This document shows positions 56,953 to 64,000 of a stretch of DNA of 64,000 bases, in pieces. Below the pieces are notes generated by a model, which saw only the letters and a program-made list of their open reading frames with translations, did not search any database and was not told where the DNA came from. Numbering within the stretch: position 1 is the stretch's first letter; each line of letters begins with the position of its first letter. This DNA comes from Streptomyces sp. MH60 (GTDB lineage: Bacteria; Actinomycetota; Actinomycetes; Streptomycetales; Streptomycetaceae), in assembly GCF_002939385.1 (NCBI RefSeq), contig NZ_MULI01000026.1, positions 21,555 to 85,554 on the forward strand. The letters are read 5' to 3'. The translations under genes were made by a program, and so were the position numbers.

Positions 56953-59900
56953 ATGCTCGGGTCCGTGGAGACCAGGTCCGTCAGTCCCGTGTTCGTCGGC
57001 CGCACCGGCGAACTGGACACGTTGAACGAGGCGCTCGCCCGCGCGTCCGCCACCGGGGGAGAGCCCCAGGCCCTGCTGCTCGGCGGCGAGGCCGGCGTCG
57101 GCAAGACCCGCCTCGTCGAGGAGTTCGCCGCCGCGGCGGACCGGCGTGGCGCCGTCGTCGCGCTGGGCGGCTGCGTGGAGATCGGCGCCGACGGGCTGCC
57201 CTTCGCGCCCTTCTCCACCGCGCTGCGCGCCCTGCGCCGCCAACTGCCCGAGGAACTGGCCGCCGCGGCCGCCGGGCAGGAGGAGGAGCTGGCCCGGCTG
57301 CTGCCCGAACTGGGCGAGGGCGCCGCCACCGGACCCGGCACCGGCCGGCACGACGAGGAGAGCATGGCCCGGCTCTTCGAACTCACCGCCCGCCTGCTGG
57401 AGCGCGTCGCCGCCCACCACACCGTCGTCCTCGTCCTGGAGGACCTGCACTGGGCCGACGCCTCCACCCGCCATCTGATCGCCTACCTCTTCCGCACCCT
57501 GCGCACCGGCCGCCTCGTCGTCCTGGCCACCTACCGCTCCGACGACATCCACCGCCGCCACCCGCTGCGCCCCCTGCTCGCCGAGCTGGACCGGCTGCGC
57601 ACCGTCCGCCGCCTCGAACTCGGCCGCTTCACCCGCGACGAGGTGGGCCGCCAGATCGCCGGGATCCTCGCCCACGAGCCCGACCCGCTCCAGGTCGACG
57701 CGATCTTCGAACGCTCCGACGGCAACGCCTTCTTCGTCGAGGAACTCGCCGTCGCCGCCCACGAAGGCAGCTGCACCGGCCTCACCGACTCCCTGCGCGA
57801 CCTGCTCCTGGTCCGCGTCGAAGCCCTGCCCGAGAGCGCCCAGCGGGTGGCCCGGATCGTCGCCGAGGGCGGCTCCACCGTCGAGTACCGGCTGCTCGCC
57901 GCCGTCGCCCGGCTCGCCGAGGACGACCTCATCGAGGCGCTGCGCTCCGCGGTGAACGCCAACATCCTGCTCCCCGCGCCCGACGGCGACGGCTACCGCT
58001 TCCGCCACTCCCTGGTCCGCGAGGCCGTCGGCGACGACCTGCTGCCCGGCGAACGCTCCCGCCTCAACCGGCGCTACGCGGAGGCGCTGGACGCCGATCC
58101 CACACTGGTGCCCGCCGCCGAGCGCGTGATGCGCCTGGCCAGCTACTGGTACCACGCCCACGCCCCGGCCAAGGCCCTGCCCGCCGTCCTGGACGCCTCC
58201 GTCGAGGCCCGCCGCCGGCACGCCTACTCCGAGCAGCTGCGGCTGCTGGAGCGCGCGATGGAGCTGTGGGACTCCGTGCCCGACGACGTACGGGCCACCC
58301 TGCGCCCCGTGGACTACACCGAGGTCTACCCGCCCTGCGGCTGCGACCCCGCCACCACACCCCTGCGCTACCTGGACCTGATGGCCGAGGCGGCTGTCGC
58401 CGGGCGGCTGTGCGGCGAGCGCGAGCGCGCCATGAAGATCACCAAGCGGGCGCTGCGCCTGCTGGACGAACAGGACACCGGCGCGGGCGCGGGCGCGGGT
58501 GGCCGGGACCCGCAGCGCGCCGCCTGGTTCTGGACCCAGCGCTCCCTGCTGGTCCAGGCCCAGGGCCGCGGCGACGGCTGGCGGGAACTGGGCATCGCCC
58601 AGGAGCTGGTGCGCGGCCTGCCACCCTCCCAGGTGCACGCCGAGGTGCTGGCCATGTCCGCCAACTGGTCGATGCTCCACTGCCCCGGCCCCGACGCCAT
58701 GACGGCAGCCGAACGGGCCGTCGAGTACGCGCGCATGGTGGGCGCCGACGAGATCGAGCTCAACGCCCGGCTCACCCTGGGCGGCCTGATGGTCGACGCG
58801 GGGCAGATCGACGCCGGGCTCGCCGAGATGTTCCAGGTCAGGGATCTGGTGGTGGCCAAGGACCGGTCCGTCGTGGTGGCCCGCAGCCATGTCAACCTGC
58901 CCTCGGCCCTGGAGAGCGTCGGCCGCTCGCGGGACGCGCTCGGCATCCTGCGCGAGGGCATCGAACTCACCCGGCGGACGGGCCTGCTGGAGTCCGAGGC
59001 CTGGGTCTGGGGCAACCTCGCCGAGTCGCTGATCTCCCTGGGCCGCTGGGACGAGGCCCTGGAAGCGGCGGACCGGGCCGGAGCACCGGGCCGCAGCCCC
59101 GCACCGCGCGGTGGCGCCGCACTCAAGCGCGCCGCCGTCGCCCTCGCCCGCGGCGAGCGGGCCGAGGCCGCCCGGCTGCTCGCCGAGGCCCGCGCCGCCT
59201 ACGGCTCCCACGACCCCATGCCGCAGCACCGTCTGCCGCTGGCGGCCCTCACCGTCGGCGTCGCCGCGGCCGAGGGCCGCCTCCAGGACGCCCGCGCCGA
59301 ACTCGCCCGCGTCCTGGACACGGGCTTCCCGCCCGGCACCCAGCGCTACGGCTGGCCGCTGCTGCTGTCCGCCGCCGCGGCGGAGGCCGACGCGCGCACC
59401 CTGCCGGAGGCCGAAGCGGGACGCGCCGACATCCTCGAACGCCTCGCCGGGGCCGCGAAGCACCTGACGACGGGCGCCCCGGTCTGGGTCGCCCACGAGC
59501 GGTGGGTCCGCGCCGAACTCCACCGCGCCCGGGGCCGCGACACCCCGCGGCTCTGGTCGGAGGCGGTCACCGCCCTCGAATGCCTGGAGCGGCCCTACGA
59601 CCTCGCCCGCGTCCGGCACCGGCTGGCCGGCGCCCTCCTGGCGACCGGCGGCGAGGACGAGCGTGCCCGGGCCACGGAGCTGCTGCGCCTGGCCGGCACC
59701 GTCGCCGACCACCTCGGCGCCCGTCCGCTGGCCGACGCCGTGGCCGAACTCGGCCGGCGCGCCCGCCTCACCCTCGGCCGCGCCGCCGCACCGGACCCCG
59801 CGTCCCCGCCCGCCGACCCCGTCGAGGCCCTCGGCCTGACCGGCCGGGAGCGCGACGTCCTGCGGCTGGTCTCCGACGGCCGCACCAACCGGCAGATAGC

Positions 59901-60054
59901 GGAGGAACTCTTCATCTCCCCCAAGACGGCCAGCGTCCACGTCTCCAACATCCTGGCCAAGCTCGGCGTCTCCGGCCGGGGCGAGGCGGCGGCGGTGGCC
60001 CACCGGCTGGCGCTGTTCCCCGCCGAACCGCTCACGTCCCGCTCGGCGGAGTGA
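56953..60054 (+). CDS. Large ATP-binding LuxR-type regulator
   Basis: A ~1033-residue LAL-like (AAA + LuxR) regulator. The N-terminal ATPase has Walker A LLLGGEAGVGKTRLVEEF and Walker B VVLVLEDLHWADASTRHL. A long helical-repeat region with TPR-like character follows (about residues 400-930). The C-terminal LuxR HTH is LTGRERDVLRLVSDGRTNRQ with IAEELFISPKTASVHVSNIL. Three starts are possible: ATG 56953 (used), GTG 56965 and GTG 56845, which overlaps the stop of the 61-residue gene. No ligand-binding domain is seen. Neighbouring genes give no clear regulon. Confidence 0.9.
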   Translation: MLGSVETRSVSPVFVGRTGELDTLNEALARASATGGEPQALLLGGEAGVGKTRLVEEFAAAADRRGAVVALGGCVEIGADGLPFAPFSTALRALRRQLPEELAAAAAGQEEELARLLPELGEGAATGPGTGRHDEESMARLFELTARLLERVAAHHTVVLVLEDLHWADASTRHLIAYLFRTLRTGRLVVLATYRSDDIHRRHPLRPLLAELDRLRTVRRLELGRFTRDEVGRQIAGILAHEPDPLQVDAIFERSDGNAFFVEELAVAAHEGSCTGLTDSLRDLLLVRVEALPESAQRVARIVAEGGSTVEYRLLAAVARLAEDDLIEALRSAVNANILLPAPDGDGYRFRHSLVREAVGDDLLPGERSRLNRRYAEALDADPTLVPAAERVMRLASYWYHAHAPAKALPAVLDASVEARRRHAYSEQLRLLERAMELWDSVPDDVRATLRPVDYTEVYPPCGCDPATTPLRYLDLMAEAAVAGRLCGERERAMKITKRALRLLDEQDTGAGAGAGGRDPQRAAWFWTQRSLLVQAQGRGDGWRELGIAQELVRGLPPSQVHAEVLAMSANWSMLHCPGPDAMTAAERAVEYARMVGADEIELNARLTLGGLMVDAGQIDAGLAEMFQVRDLVVAKDRSVVVARSHVNLPSALESVGRSRDALGILREGIELTRRTGLLESEAWVWGNLAESLISLGRWDEALEAADRAGAPGRSPAPRGGAALKRAAVALARGERAEAARLLAEARAAYGSHDPMPQHRLPLAALTVGVAAAEGRLQDARAELARVLDTGFPPGTQRYGWPLLLSAAAAEADARTLPEAEAGRADILERLAGAAKHLTTGAPVWVAHERWVRAELHRARGRDTPRLWSEAVTALECLERPYDLARVRHRLAGALLATGGEDERARATELLRLAGTVADHLGARPLADAVAELGRRARLTLGRAAAPDPASPPADPVEALGLTGRERDVLRLVSDGRTNRQIAEELFISPKTASVHVSNILAKLGVSGRGEAAAVAHRLALFPAEPLTSRSAE

Positions 60055-60091
60055 GGCTTACGCTGTAAGGACGCCGACCGACGGAGGCACG

Positions 60092-60301
60092 ATGTTCAAC
60101 GCATTCGAGGAACTGTTCTCCCCCGGCCGCAAACACACCCAGGACGAGCAGAACCGCCTCGAACTGACCCGCGAGGACGTGGGGGACGGCGACCCCGGTC
60201 ACGGCCCCATAGACCTCACGTCGGGCAAGGTCGTCGTCCACCGGCCGCGTTCCGACGAGGAGGCGGAGGACCCGGGGACCCCGTCCCCGGAGGACGCGTA
60301 G
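60092..60301 (+). CDS. Small conserved streptomycete protein (DUF6191-like)
   Basis: A 69-residue soluble protein. The start, MFNAFEELFSPGRKHTQDEQ, and NRLELTREDVGDGDPGHGPI with DLTSGKVVVHRP look like the DUF6191 family as I remember it; the tail is acidic and proline-containing (SDEEAEDPGTPSPEDA). ATG 60092 follows GGAGG with good spacing. It may follow the LuxR gene's transcript (37-base gap). It converges on a sugar dehydrogenase-like gene with an eight-base gap. The function is unknown. Confidence 0.82.
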   Translation: MFNAFEELFSPGRKHTQDEQNRLELTREDVGDGDPGHGPIDLTSGKVVVHRPRSDEEAEDPGTPSPEDA

Positions 60302-60309
60302 CCGGTCGC

Positions 60310-61479
60310 CTACCTCACCTGCAGCTCCAGGATCCGGTCGTCGTCGCCCTTCGGGTCGCCGCGGCCGTCCGTGTTGCTGGTCACCAGCCACAGCTTGTCG
60401 CCGCCCGCCGGGGCCACCGTGCGCAGTCGGCCGTACTCGCCCTCCAGGAAGGACTGCGGGTCGGCCGCGGCCTCCGTCCCCTTCAGCGGGATCCGCCACA
60501 GCCGCTCACCGCGCAGCCCCGCCATCCACACGGAGCCCTCGGCGTAGGCGATGCCGCTGGGGGAGGCGTCGTCGGTCCTCCACTGCGCGACGGGGTCGTG
60601 GAACCCGGAGCCGCCGCCCTTGCCCTCGGCCTCGGGCCAGCCGTAGTTGTCACCCGGCTTGATCGCGTTCAGCTCGTCCCAGGTGTCCTGGCCGAACTCC
60701 GAGGCGAACAGCCGCTGCTTGCCGTCCCAGGCCAGCCCCTGCACGTTCCGGTGGCCGTACGAGTACACGGGGGAGTCGGGGAAGGGGTTGCCGGGCGCCG
60801 GTGCGCCGTCCGGGGTCATCCGCAGGATCTTGCCGCCGAGGGACTTCTTGTCCTGCGCCAGGCCCGTGTCACCGCTCTCGCCCGTGCCCGCGTAGAGCAT
60901 CTTGTCGGGGCCGAACGCGATCCGGCCGCCGTTGTGGATCACGCCCTTCGGGATGCCCCGGAAGACGGTGTCCGGGGCGCCCAGCTGCTGGCCGGCCGGC
61001 TTCTTCTCGTCGTACAGCATGCGTACGACGCGGTTGTCCGAGGCCGAGGTGAAGTACGCGTAGACCAGGTGGTCGGAGGCGAAGTCGGGGGAGAGCGCGA
61101 TGCCCAGGAGACCGCCCTCGCCGGACGGGGACACCCCGGGCACCTCGCCCAGCTCGGTCTTCTTGCCCGACTCGGTGTCGACCCGCGTGATCGTGGCCTC
61201 GTCGCGGGAGGAGACCAGCAGGTCGCCGCCCGGCAGCGGGGCCAGACCCCAGGGGCTGTCCAGCCCCGTGGCGACCGTACGGAGCACCTTGACCGAGCCC
61301 TTCGCGGGGGGTGTCTCCTCGGCCGGCGACCCGGCGGACGAGGACGGCGCCGCCGTACTGGCCGGGGAGGAGCTGCCGTCCGCTCCGGACGGGTCCGCGC
61401 CGCCGGAGGAGCCGGAGGAGCAGCCGGCCGTCAGCAGGAGAGCGGCGGCCAGCACGGCCGGCACGGCTCGACGTTGCAC
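60310..61479 (-). CDS. PQQ-type sugar dehydrogenase-like lipoprotein (GSDH family)
   Basis: A 389-residue secreted lipoprotein. GTG 61479 gives a short signal ending LLLTAGCSS with a Ser/Gly/Ala-rich linker; an upstream ATG would give an overlong N-region. The beta-propeller has GLDSPWGLAPLPGGDLLVSS, EGGLLGIALSPDFASDHLVY, GIPKGVIHNGGRIAFGPDK, YSYGHRNVQGLAWDG and PGDNYGWP, all typical of the soluble glucose/sorbosone dehydrogenase family. The catalytic-type His of that family lies in IHNGGRI. Whether it binds PQQ is unknown; many homologues do not have proven activity. Confidence 0.9.
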   Translation of the reverse strand: MQRRAVPAVLAAALLLTAGCSSGSSGGADPSGADGSSSPASTAAPSSSAGSPAEETPPAKGSVKVLRTVATGLDSPWGLAPLPGGDLLVSSRDEATITRVDTESGKKTELGEVPGVSPSGEGGLLGIALSPDFASDHLVYAYFTSASDNRVVRMLYDEKKPAGQQLGAPDTVFRGIPKGVIHNGGRIAFGPDKMLYAGTGESGDTGLAQDKKSLGGKILRMTPDGAPAPGNPFPDSPVYSYGHRNVQGLAWDGKQRLFASEFGQDTWDELNAIKPGDNYGWPEAEGKGGGSGFHDPVAQWRTDDASPSGIAYAEGSVWMAGLRGERLWRIPLKGTEAAADPQSFLEGEYGRLRTVAPAGGDKLWLVTSNTDGRGDPKGDDDRILELQVR

Positions 61480-61618
61480 GATCTTGGTCCCTTCGACGCG
61501 GCGGGTTCTCCTTGTCATACACCGCACGGGCCGTCCGAGTTCCCGATCGGCGCATCCCGAACCCGGGACCGGGGCCGTGACCGGGTCCGGCGGCGGCCGG
61601 CCGGGGCGACCGCCCGCG

Positions 61619-62617
61619 TCACTCCCAGGAACCCTGTGCCGGCGGCAGCGCCCGCACCTCCGCCAGGTCCCGCTCGGTCAGCCGCAGCCGGGCCGCCCCC
61701 GCGTTCTGCGTCACCCAGCGCTCCTGCTTGGTGCCCGGCACCGGCACCACGTGCCGCCCCTGCGCCAGCACCCAGGCCAGCGCCACCTGCGCCGCGGTGA
61801 CCCCGTCGCCGTGCCGGGCCGCGATCCGGCGCAGCGCGGCCACGATCGGCTGGTTGGCGGCCATCATCTCGGCGGTGAAGCGCGGGTGCCGGGCCCGCAG
61901 GTCCTCCGGCTCGAAGCCCTGGCCGGGCGTCAGCGTGCCGGTCAGATAGCCGTTGCCCAGCGGCATCGCGGCCAGGAAGCCGACGCCGCGCGAGACGCAC
62001 CACGGCAGCAGGGTCCGCAGCGCCTCCGGCGACCACACCGACAGCTCGGCCTCGACCGCGCTCACCGGGAAGACCTGCTGCACCCGCTCCAGTTGGCGGA
62101 TCGTCGCGTCGTGCAGCCGCGCCCCCGGCCGCCGGGCCGAGCGCGCCCCGACCGCGCACAGGCCGAGCGCCCGCACCTTCCCGGCCCGCACCAGCTCCGC
62201 CATCGCGCCCCAGGTCTCCTCGACGGGTATCTCGGGGTCCGCACGGTGCAGTTGGTACAGGTCGATGACGTCCGTCTGCAGCCGCCGCAGCGACGCGTCG
62301 CAGGCACGTCTCACATAGCCGGGGCGGCCGTTGGCCACGATGTGCTGTTCCCCCACCAGCAGCCCGACCTTGGTCGACACGAAGGCCTCGGACCGCCGCT
62401 CCTTCAACACCCGGCCCAGCAGCAGCTCGTTGGTGAACGGGCCGTACATGTCCGCCGTGTCCAGCAGGGAGGACCCGAGATCGAGGGCCCGGTGCACCGC
62501 CCTGAGCGACTCGTCACCGCGCTGCCGCGAGGCGCTGTACGCCCAGTTCATCGGCATGCACCCCAGTCCGACGGCCCCCACCGCGAGTGCCGTCGCGCCG
62601 ATCGTCCTGCGCTCCAC
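61619..62617 (-). CDS. Aldo/keto reductase
   Basis: A 332-residue AKR-superfamily barrel. The catalytic tetrad is visible: Asp and Tyr in LLDTADMYGPFTNELLLGRV, Lys in AFVSTKVGLL, His in IDLYQLHRADPEIPVEE. NADPH-side motifs are SAVEAELSVWSPEALRTLLP and QVALAWVLAQG. GTG 62617 follows GGGAGGG at about nine bases. It diverges from the hydroxyacid dehydrogenase gene 74 bases away. The substrate is unknown. Confidence 0.94.
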   Translation of the reverse strand: MERRTIGATALAVGAVGLGCMPMNWAYSASRQRGDESLRAVHRALDLGSSLLDTADMYGPFTNELLLGRVLKERRSEAFVSTKVGLLVGEQHIVANGRPGYVRRACDASLRRLQTDVIDLYQLHRADPEIPVEETWGAMAELVRAGKVRALGLCAVGARSARRPGARLHDATIRQLERVQQVFPVSAVEAELSVWSPEALRTLLPWCVSRGVGFLAAMPLGNGYLTGTLTPGQGFEPEDLRARHPRFTAEMMAANQPIVAALRRIAARHGDGVTAAQVALAWVLAQGRHVVPVPGTKQERWVTQNAGAARLRLTERDLAEVRALPPAQGSWE

Positions 62618-62691
62618 CGGTCGTGACCCTCCCTTGTCGGACCACCCAACCTAACCTTTGCCTCTCCGCCCCCTGACATAGCCTCCTGACC

Positions 62692-63633
62692 ATGACTGCT
62701 GACGTGTGGCTGCCCATCCCGCCGGACGAGATCGAGGGCCTTCCCGAAGGTCCCGCCTACCGCCACTGGGACGGCCAGGAGACCTATCCCGCCGACCCGG
62801 CCGACTGTGCGTTCTACGTCGTCCCCTACATGAAGCCCAGCGGGATCGGCGTACGCCCGCTGCCCGAGATGCGCTCCGTCCAGGTCGTCCAGACCCTCTC
62901 GGCGGGCATCGACCACGTCGAGCCCGGTCTGAAGCACCTGCCCGCGGGCGTACGGCTGTGCAACGCGCGCGGCGTGCACGAGGCCAGCACCGCGGAGCTG
63001 ACCCTGGCCCTGATCCTGGCGTCGCTGCGCGGCATCCCGGACTTCGTGCGGGCGCAGGACCGCGGCGAGTGGCTCGGCGGCTTCCGGCCCGCGCTCGCGG
63101 ACCGGACGGTCCTCATCGTCGGGTACGGGTCGATCGGCGCCGCGATCGAGGACCGGCTCGTGCCGTTCGAGGTCGCGCCGGTGGTGCGCGTCGCGCGCTC
63201 CGCCCGCACCACGGAGCGCGGCCCCGTGCACCCGCTCACCGAACTCCCCGCCCTGCTCCCGCGGGCGGACGTCGTCATCCTGTCCACCCCGCTCACCGAG
63301 GCCACCCGGGGACTGGTCGACGCCGAGTTCCTGGCCCGGATGAAGGACGGTGCCCTGCTCGTCAACGTGGCGCGCGGACCGGTCGTGGACACGAAGGCGT
63401 TGCTCGCCGAACTGGAGAGCGGGCGCCTCACCGCCGCCCTCGACGTGACCGACCCCGAACCGCTGCCGCCGGGCCACCCCCTGTGGCATGCTCCCGGCAT
63501 AGTCGTCAGCCCGCACGCGGGCGGTCCGACCTCCGCCTTCCTGCCGCGCGCCAAGCGGCTGCTGGTGGGCCAGTTGAGCCGGTTCGTGAACCGGGAGCCG
63601 CTGCGCAACGTGATCCTGACGACGGGCGCGTAA
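62692..63633 (+). CDS. D-isomer-specific 2-hydroxyacid dehydrogenase
   Basis: A 313-residue NAD(P)-dependent dehydrogenase. The cofactor motif is VLIVGYGSIGAAIEDRL (GxGxxG), with RVARSARTTERG after beta-2, suited to NADP. The catalytic Arg is in LVNVARGPVVDTKALLAEL, the Glu in ALDVTDPEPLPPGHPLW and the His in VSPHAGGPTSAFLP, so the R-E-H set is complete. ATG 62692 has no strong ribosome-binding site. The substrate (glyoxylate/hydroxypyruvate-like) is inferred from the family. Confidence 0.93.
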   Translation: MTADVWLPIPPDEIEGLPEGPAYRHWDGQETYPADPADCAFYVVPYMKPSGIGVRPLPEMRSVQVVQTLSAGIDHVEPGLKHLPAGVRLCNARGVHEASTAELTLALILASLRGIPDFVRAQDRGEWLGGFRPALADRTVLIVGYGSIGAAIEDRLVPFEVAPVVRVARSARTTERGPVHPLTELPALLPRADVVILSTPLTEATRGLVDAEFLARMKDGALLVNVARGPVVDTKALLAELESGRLTAALDVTDPEPLPPGHPLWHAPGIVVSPHAGGPTSAFLPRAKRLLVGQLSRFVNREPLRNVILTTGA

Positions 63634-63800
63634 TCGGTTTCGGGCACCCTCCGCGACCCCCCGGATGCGGTGGGTGCGCGCATATCCGCTGGTCGTCACG
63701 GAGCGTAGAGAACCTATGTCCCTGAGTGACGAGACTGGTGTATCGTCCGACAGGGGACGCGCCGCGCACCGTACGGCGCCGGGGATGGACATCTCAGACT

Positions 63801-64000
63801 GTGAGGGGGGCGACGGGCGATGCACGGCCTATGGACCAACGATCCGACGCGGCGGAGCCGCCGCCGGCGACCCTGGCGCACGACCGCGCACCGACGGGGA
63901 CGGCACGGCCCCCACGGCGGTCGGCCCGCACAGCGCTGCCCCCACCCGCGGCGGCCGGGCGACCGTGGCAGGCAGGGCCGGCCGGCCCACCGGTGTACGC
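63801..64000 (+). CDS. Start of an unidentified gene (truncated by the window edge)
   Basis: A frame with good third-position G/C runs to the window end, starting GTG 63801 (RGATGDARPMDQRSDAAEPP) or ATG 63831. The visible residues are Pro/Ala/Arg-rich and disordered, so the family cannot be read. In S. coelicolor I remember a c-di-GMP protein gene (cdgC) at about this place, but nothing here shows it. A different ATG at 63820 has better spacing from GGGGGG but reads an Arg-rich, atypical frame. Confidence 0.45.
   Translation, partial: MRGATGDARPMDQRSDAAEPPPATLAHDRAPTGTARPPRRSARTALPPPAAAGRPWQAGPAGPPVY

Noticed and set aside
56572..60003. A minus-strand frame of over 1100 codons opposite the LuxR regulator
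   Set aside because: Antisense shadow of a gene with clear ATPase and HTH motifs; the translation is low-complexity and has no ribosome-binding site or start context.
63820..64000. ATG 63820 as the start of the last gene
   Set aside because: It has a GGGGGG at suitable distance, but the frame is Arg/His-rich with poor codon bias, unlike the frame containing GTG 63801 and ATG 63831.

Overview
The window comes from the chromosome of a high-GC actinomycete, almost certainly a Streptomyces close to S. coelicolor or S. lividans. The evidence is roughly 70% GC with strong G/C bias at codon third positions, frequent GTG starts, many apparently leaderless genes, a single TTA codon in the whole window, and a gene order (gcvT-gcvH-glyA-sdaA, oligopeptide ABC operon, mnmA, ligA, GGDEF-EAL gene, gatCAB) that matches what I remember of the SCO545x-SCO551x region of S. 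coelicolor. It is mostly core chromosome. I see no IS element, prophage, CRISPR array, tRNA or rRNA.

Layout. 1-9.8 kb: the 5' end of glgX, two tandem L,D-transpeptidase lipoproteins, a crotonase, an anti-sigma-type ATPase, a secreted pierisin/Scabin-type DNA ADP-ribosyltransferase, a GNAT/MerR divergent pair, an EF-hand protein, an F420/NADP-type reductase, a GH25 lysozyme and a zinc D-Ala-D-Ala carboxypeptidase. 9.8-16.8 kb: an MHS-type transporter, then an ABC ATPase / PAP2 phosphatase / permease operon resembling bacitracin exporters, converging on a two-component system whose kinase carries an unusual C-terminal membrane-anchored extracytoplasmic tail. 16.9-21.5 kb: the glycine/serine degradation operon gcvT-gcvH-glyA-sdaA behind a tandem glycine riboswitch. 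21.7-24.2 kb: a P-loop protein and two SseB paralogues. 24.5-31 kb: a five-gene oligopeptide ABC transporter.

31-45 kb: a TRIC channel, an erythromycin-esterase homologue diverging from a double-HTH MerR regulator, a thioesterase, a TetR regulator diverging from two small membrane proteins, cysteine desulfurase and mnmA (the tRNA 2-thiouridine pathway), a Tat-type amidase, a LOG protein, an SDR, a MetE-like protein and NAD-dependent DNA ligase. 45-64 kb: a GGDEF-EAL c-di-GMP protein (RmdB-like, with a TTA codon), a TetR/DUF4267 pair with repeated CTAGC operators, a cupin, gatC-gatA-(79-residue membrane protein)-gatB, an MMPL transporter overlapping a GNAT gene, a membrane protein, a small basic protein next to a large ATP-binding LuxR regulator, a sugar dehydrogenase-like lipoprotein, an aldo/keto reductase, a D-2-hydroxyacid dehydrogenase and the start of a further gene.

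Functional themes: peptidoglycan remodelling (two Ldt, GH25, DD-carboxypeptidase, amidase, PAP2), envelope-stress sensing with export, glycine/serine flux under riboswitch control, sulfur transfer to tRNA, and c-di-GMP signalling. The most notable items are the BcrABC-like operon with its odd sensor kinase and a response regulator lacking a normal start codon, the DNA-targeting toxin-like enzyme, the TTA codon next to the GGDEF motif, and several newly read operator sites in divergent regulator promoters.
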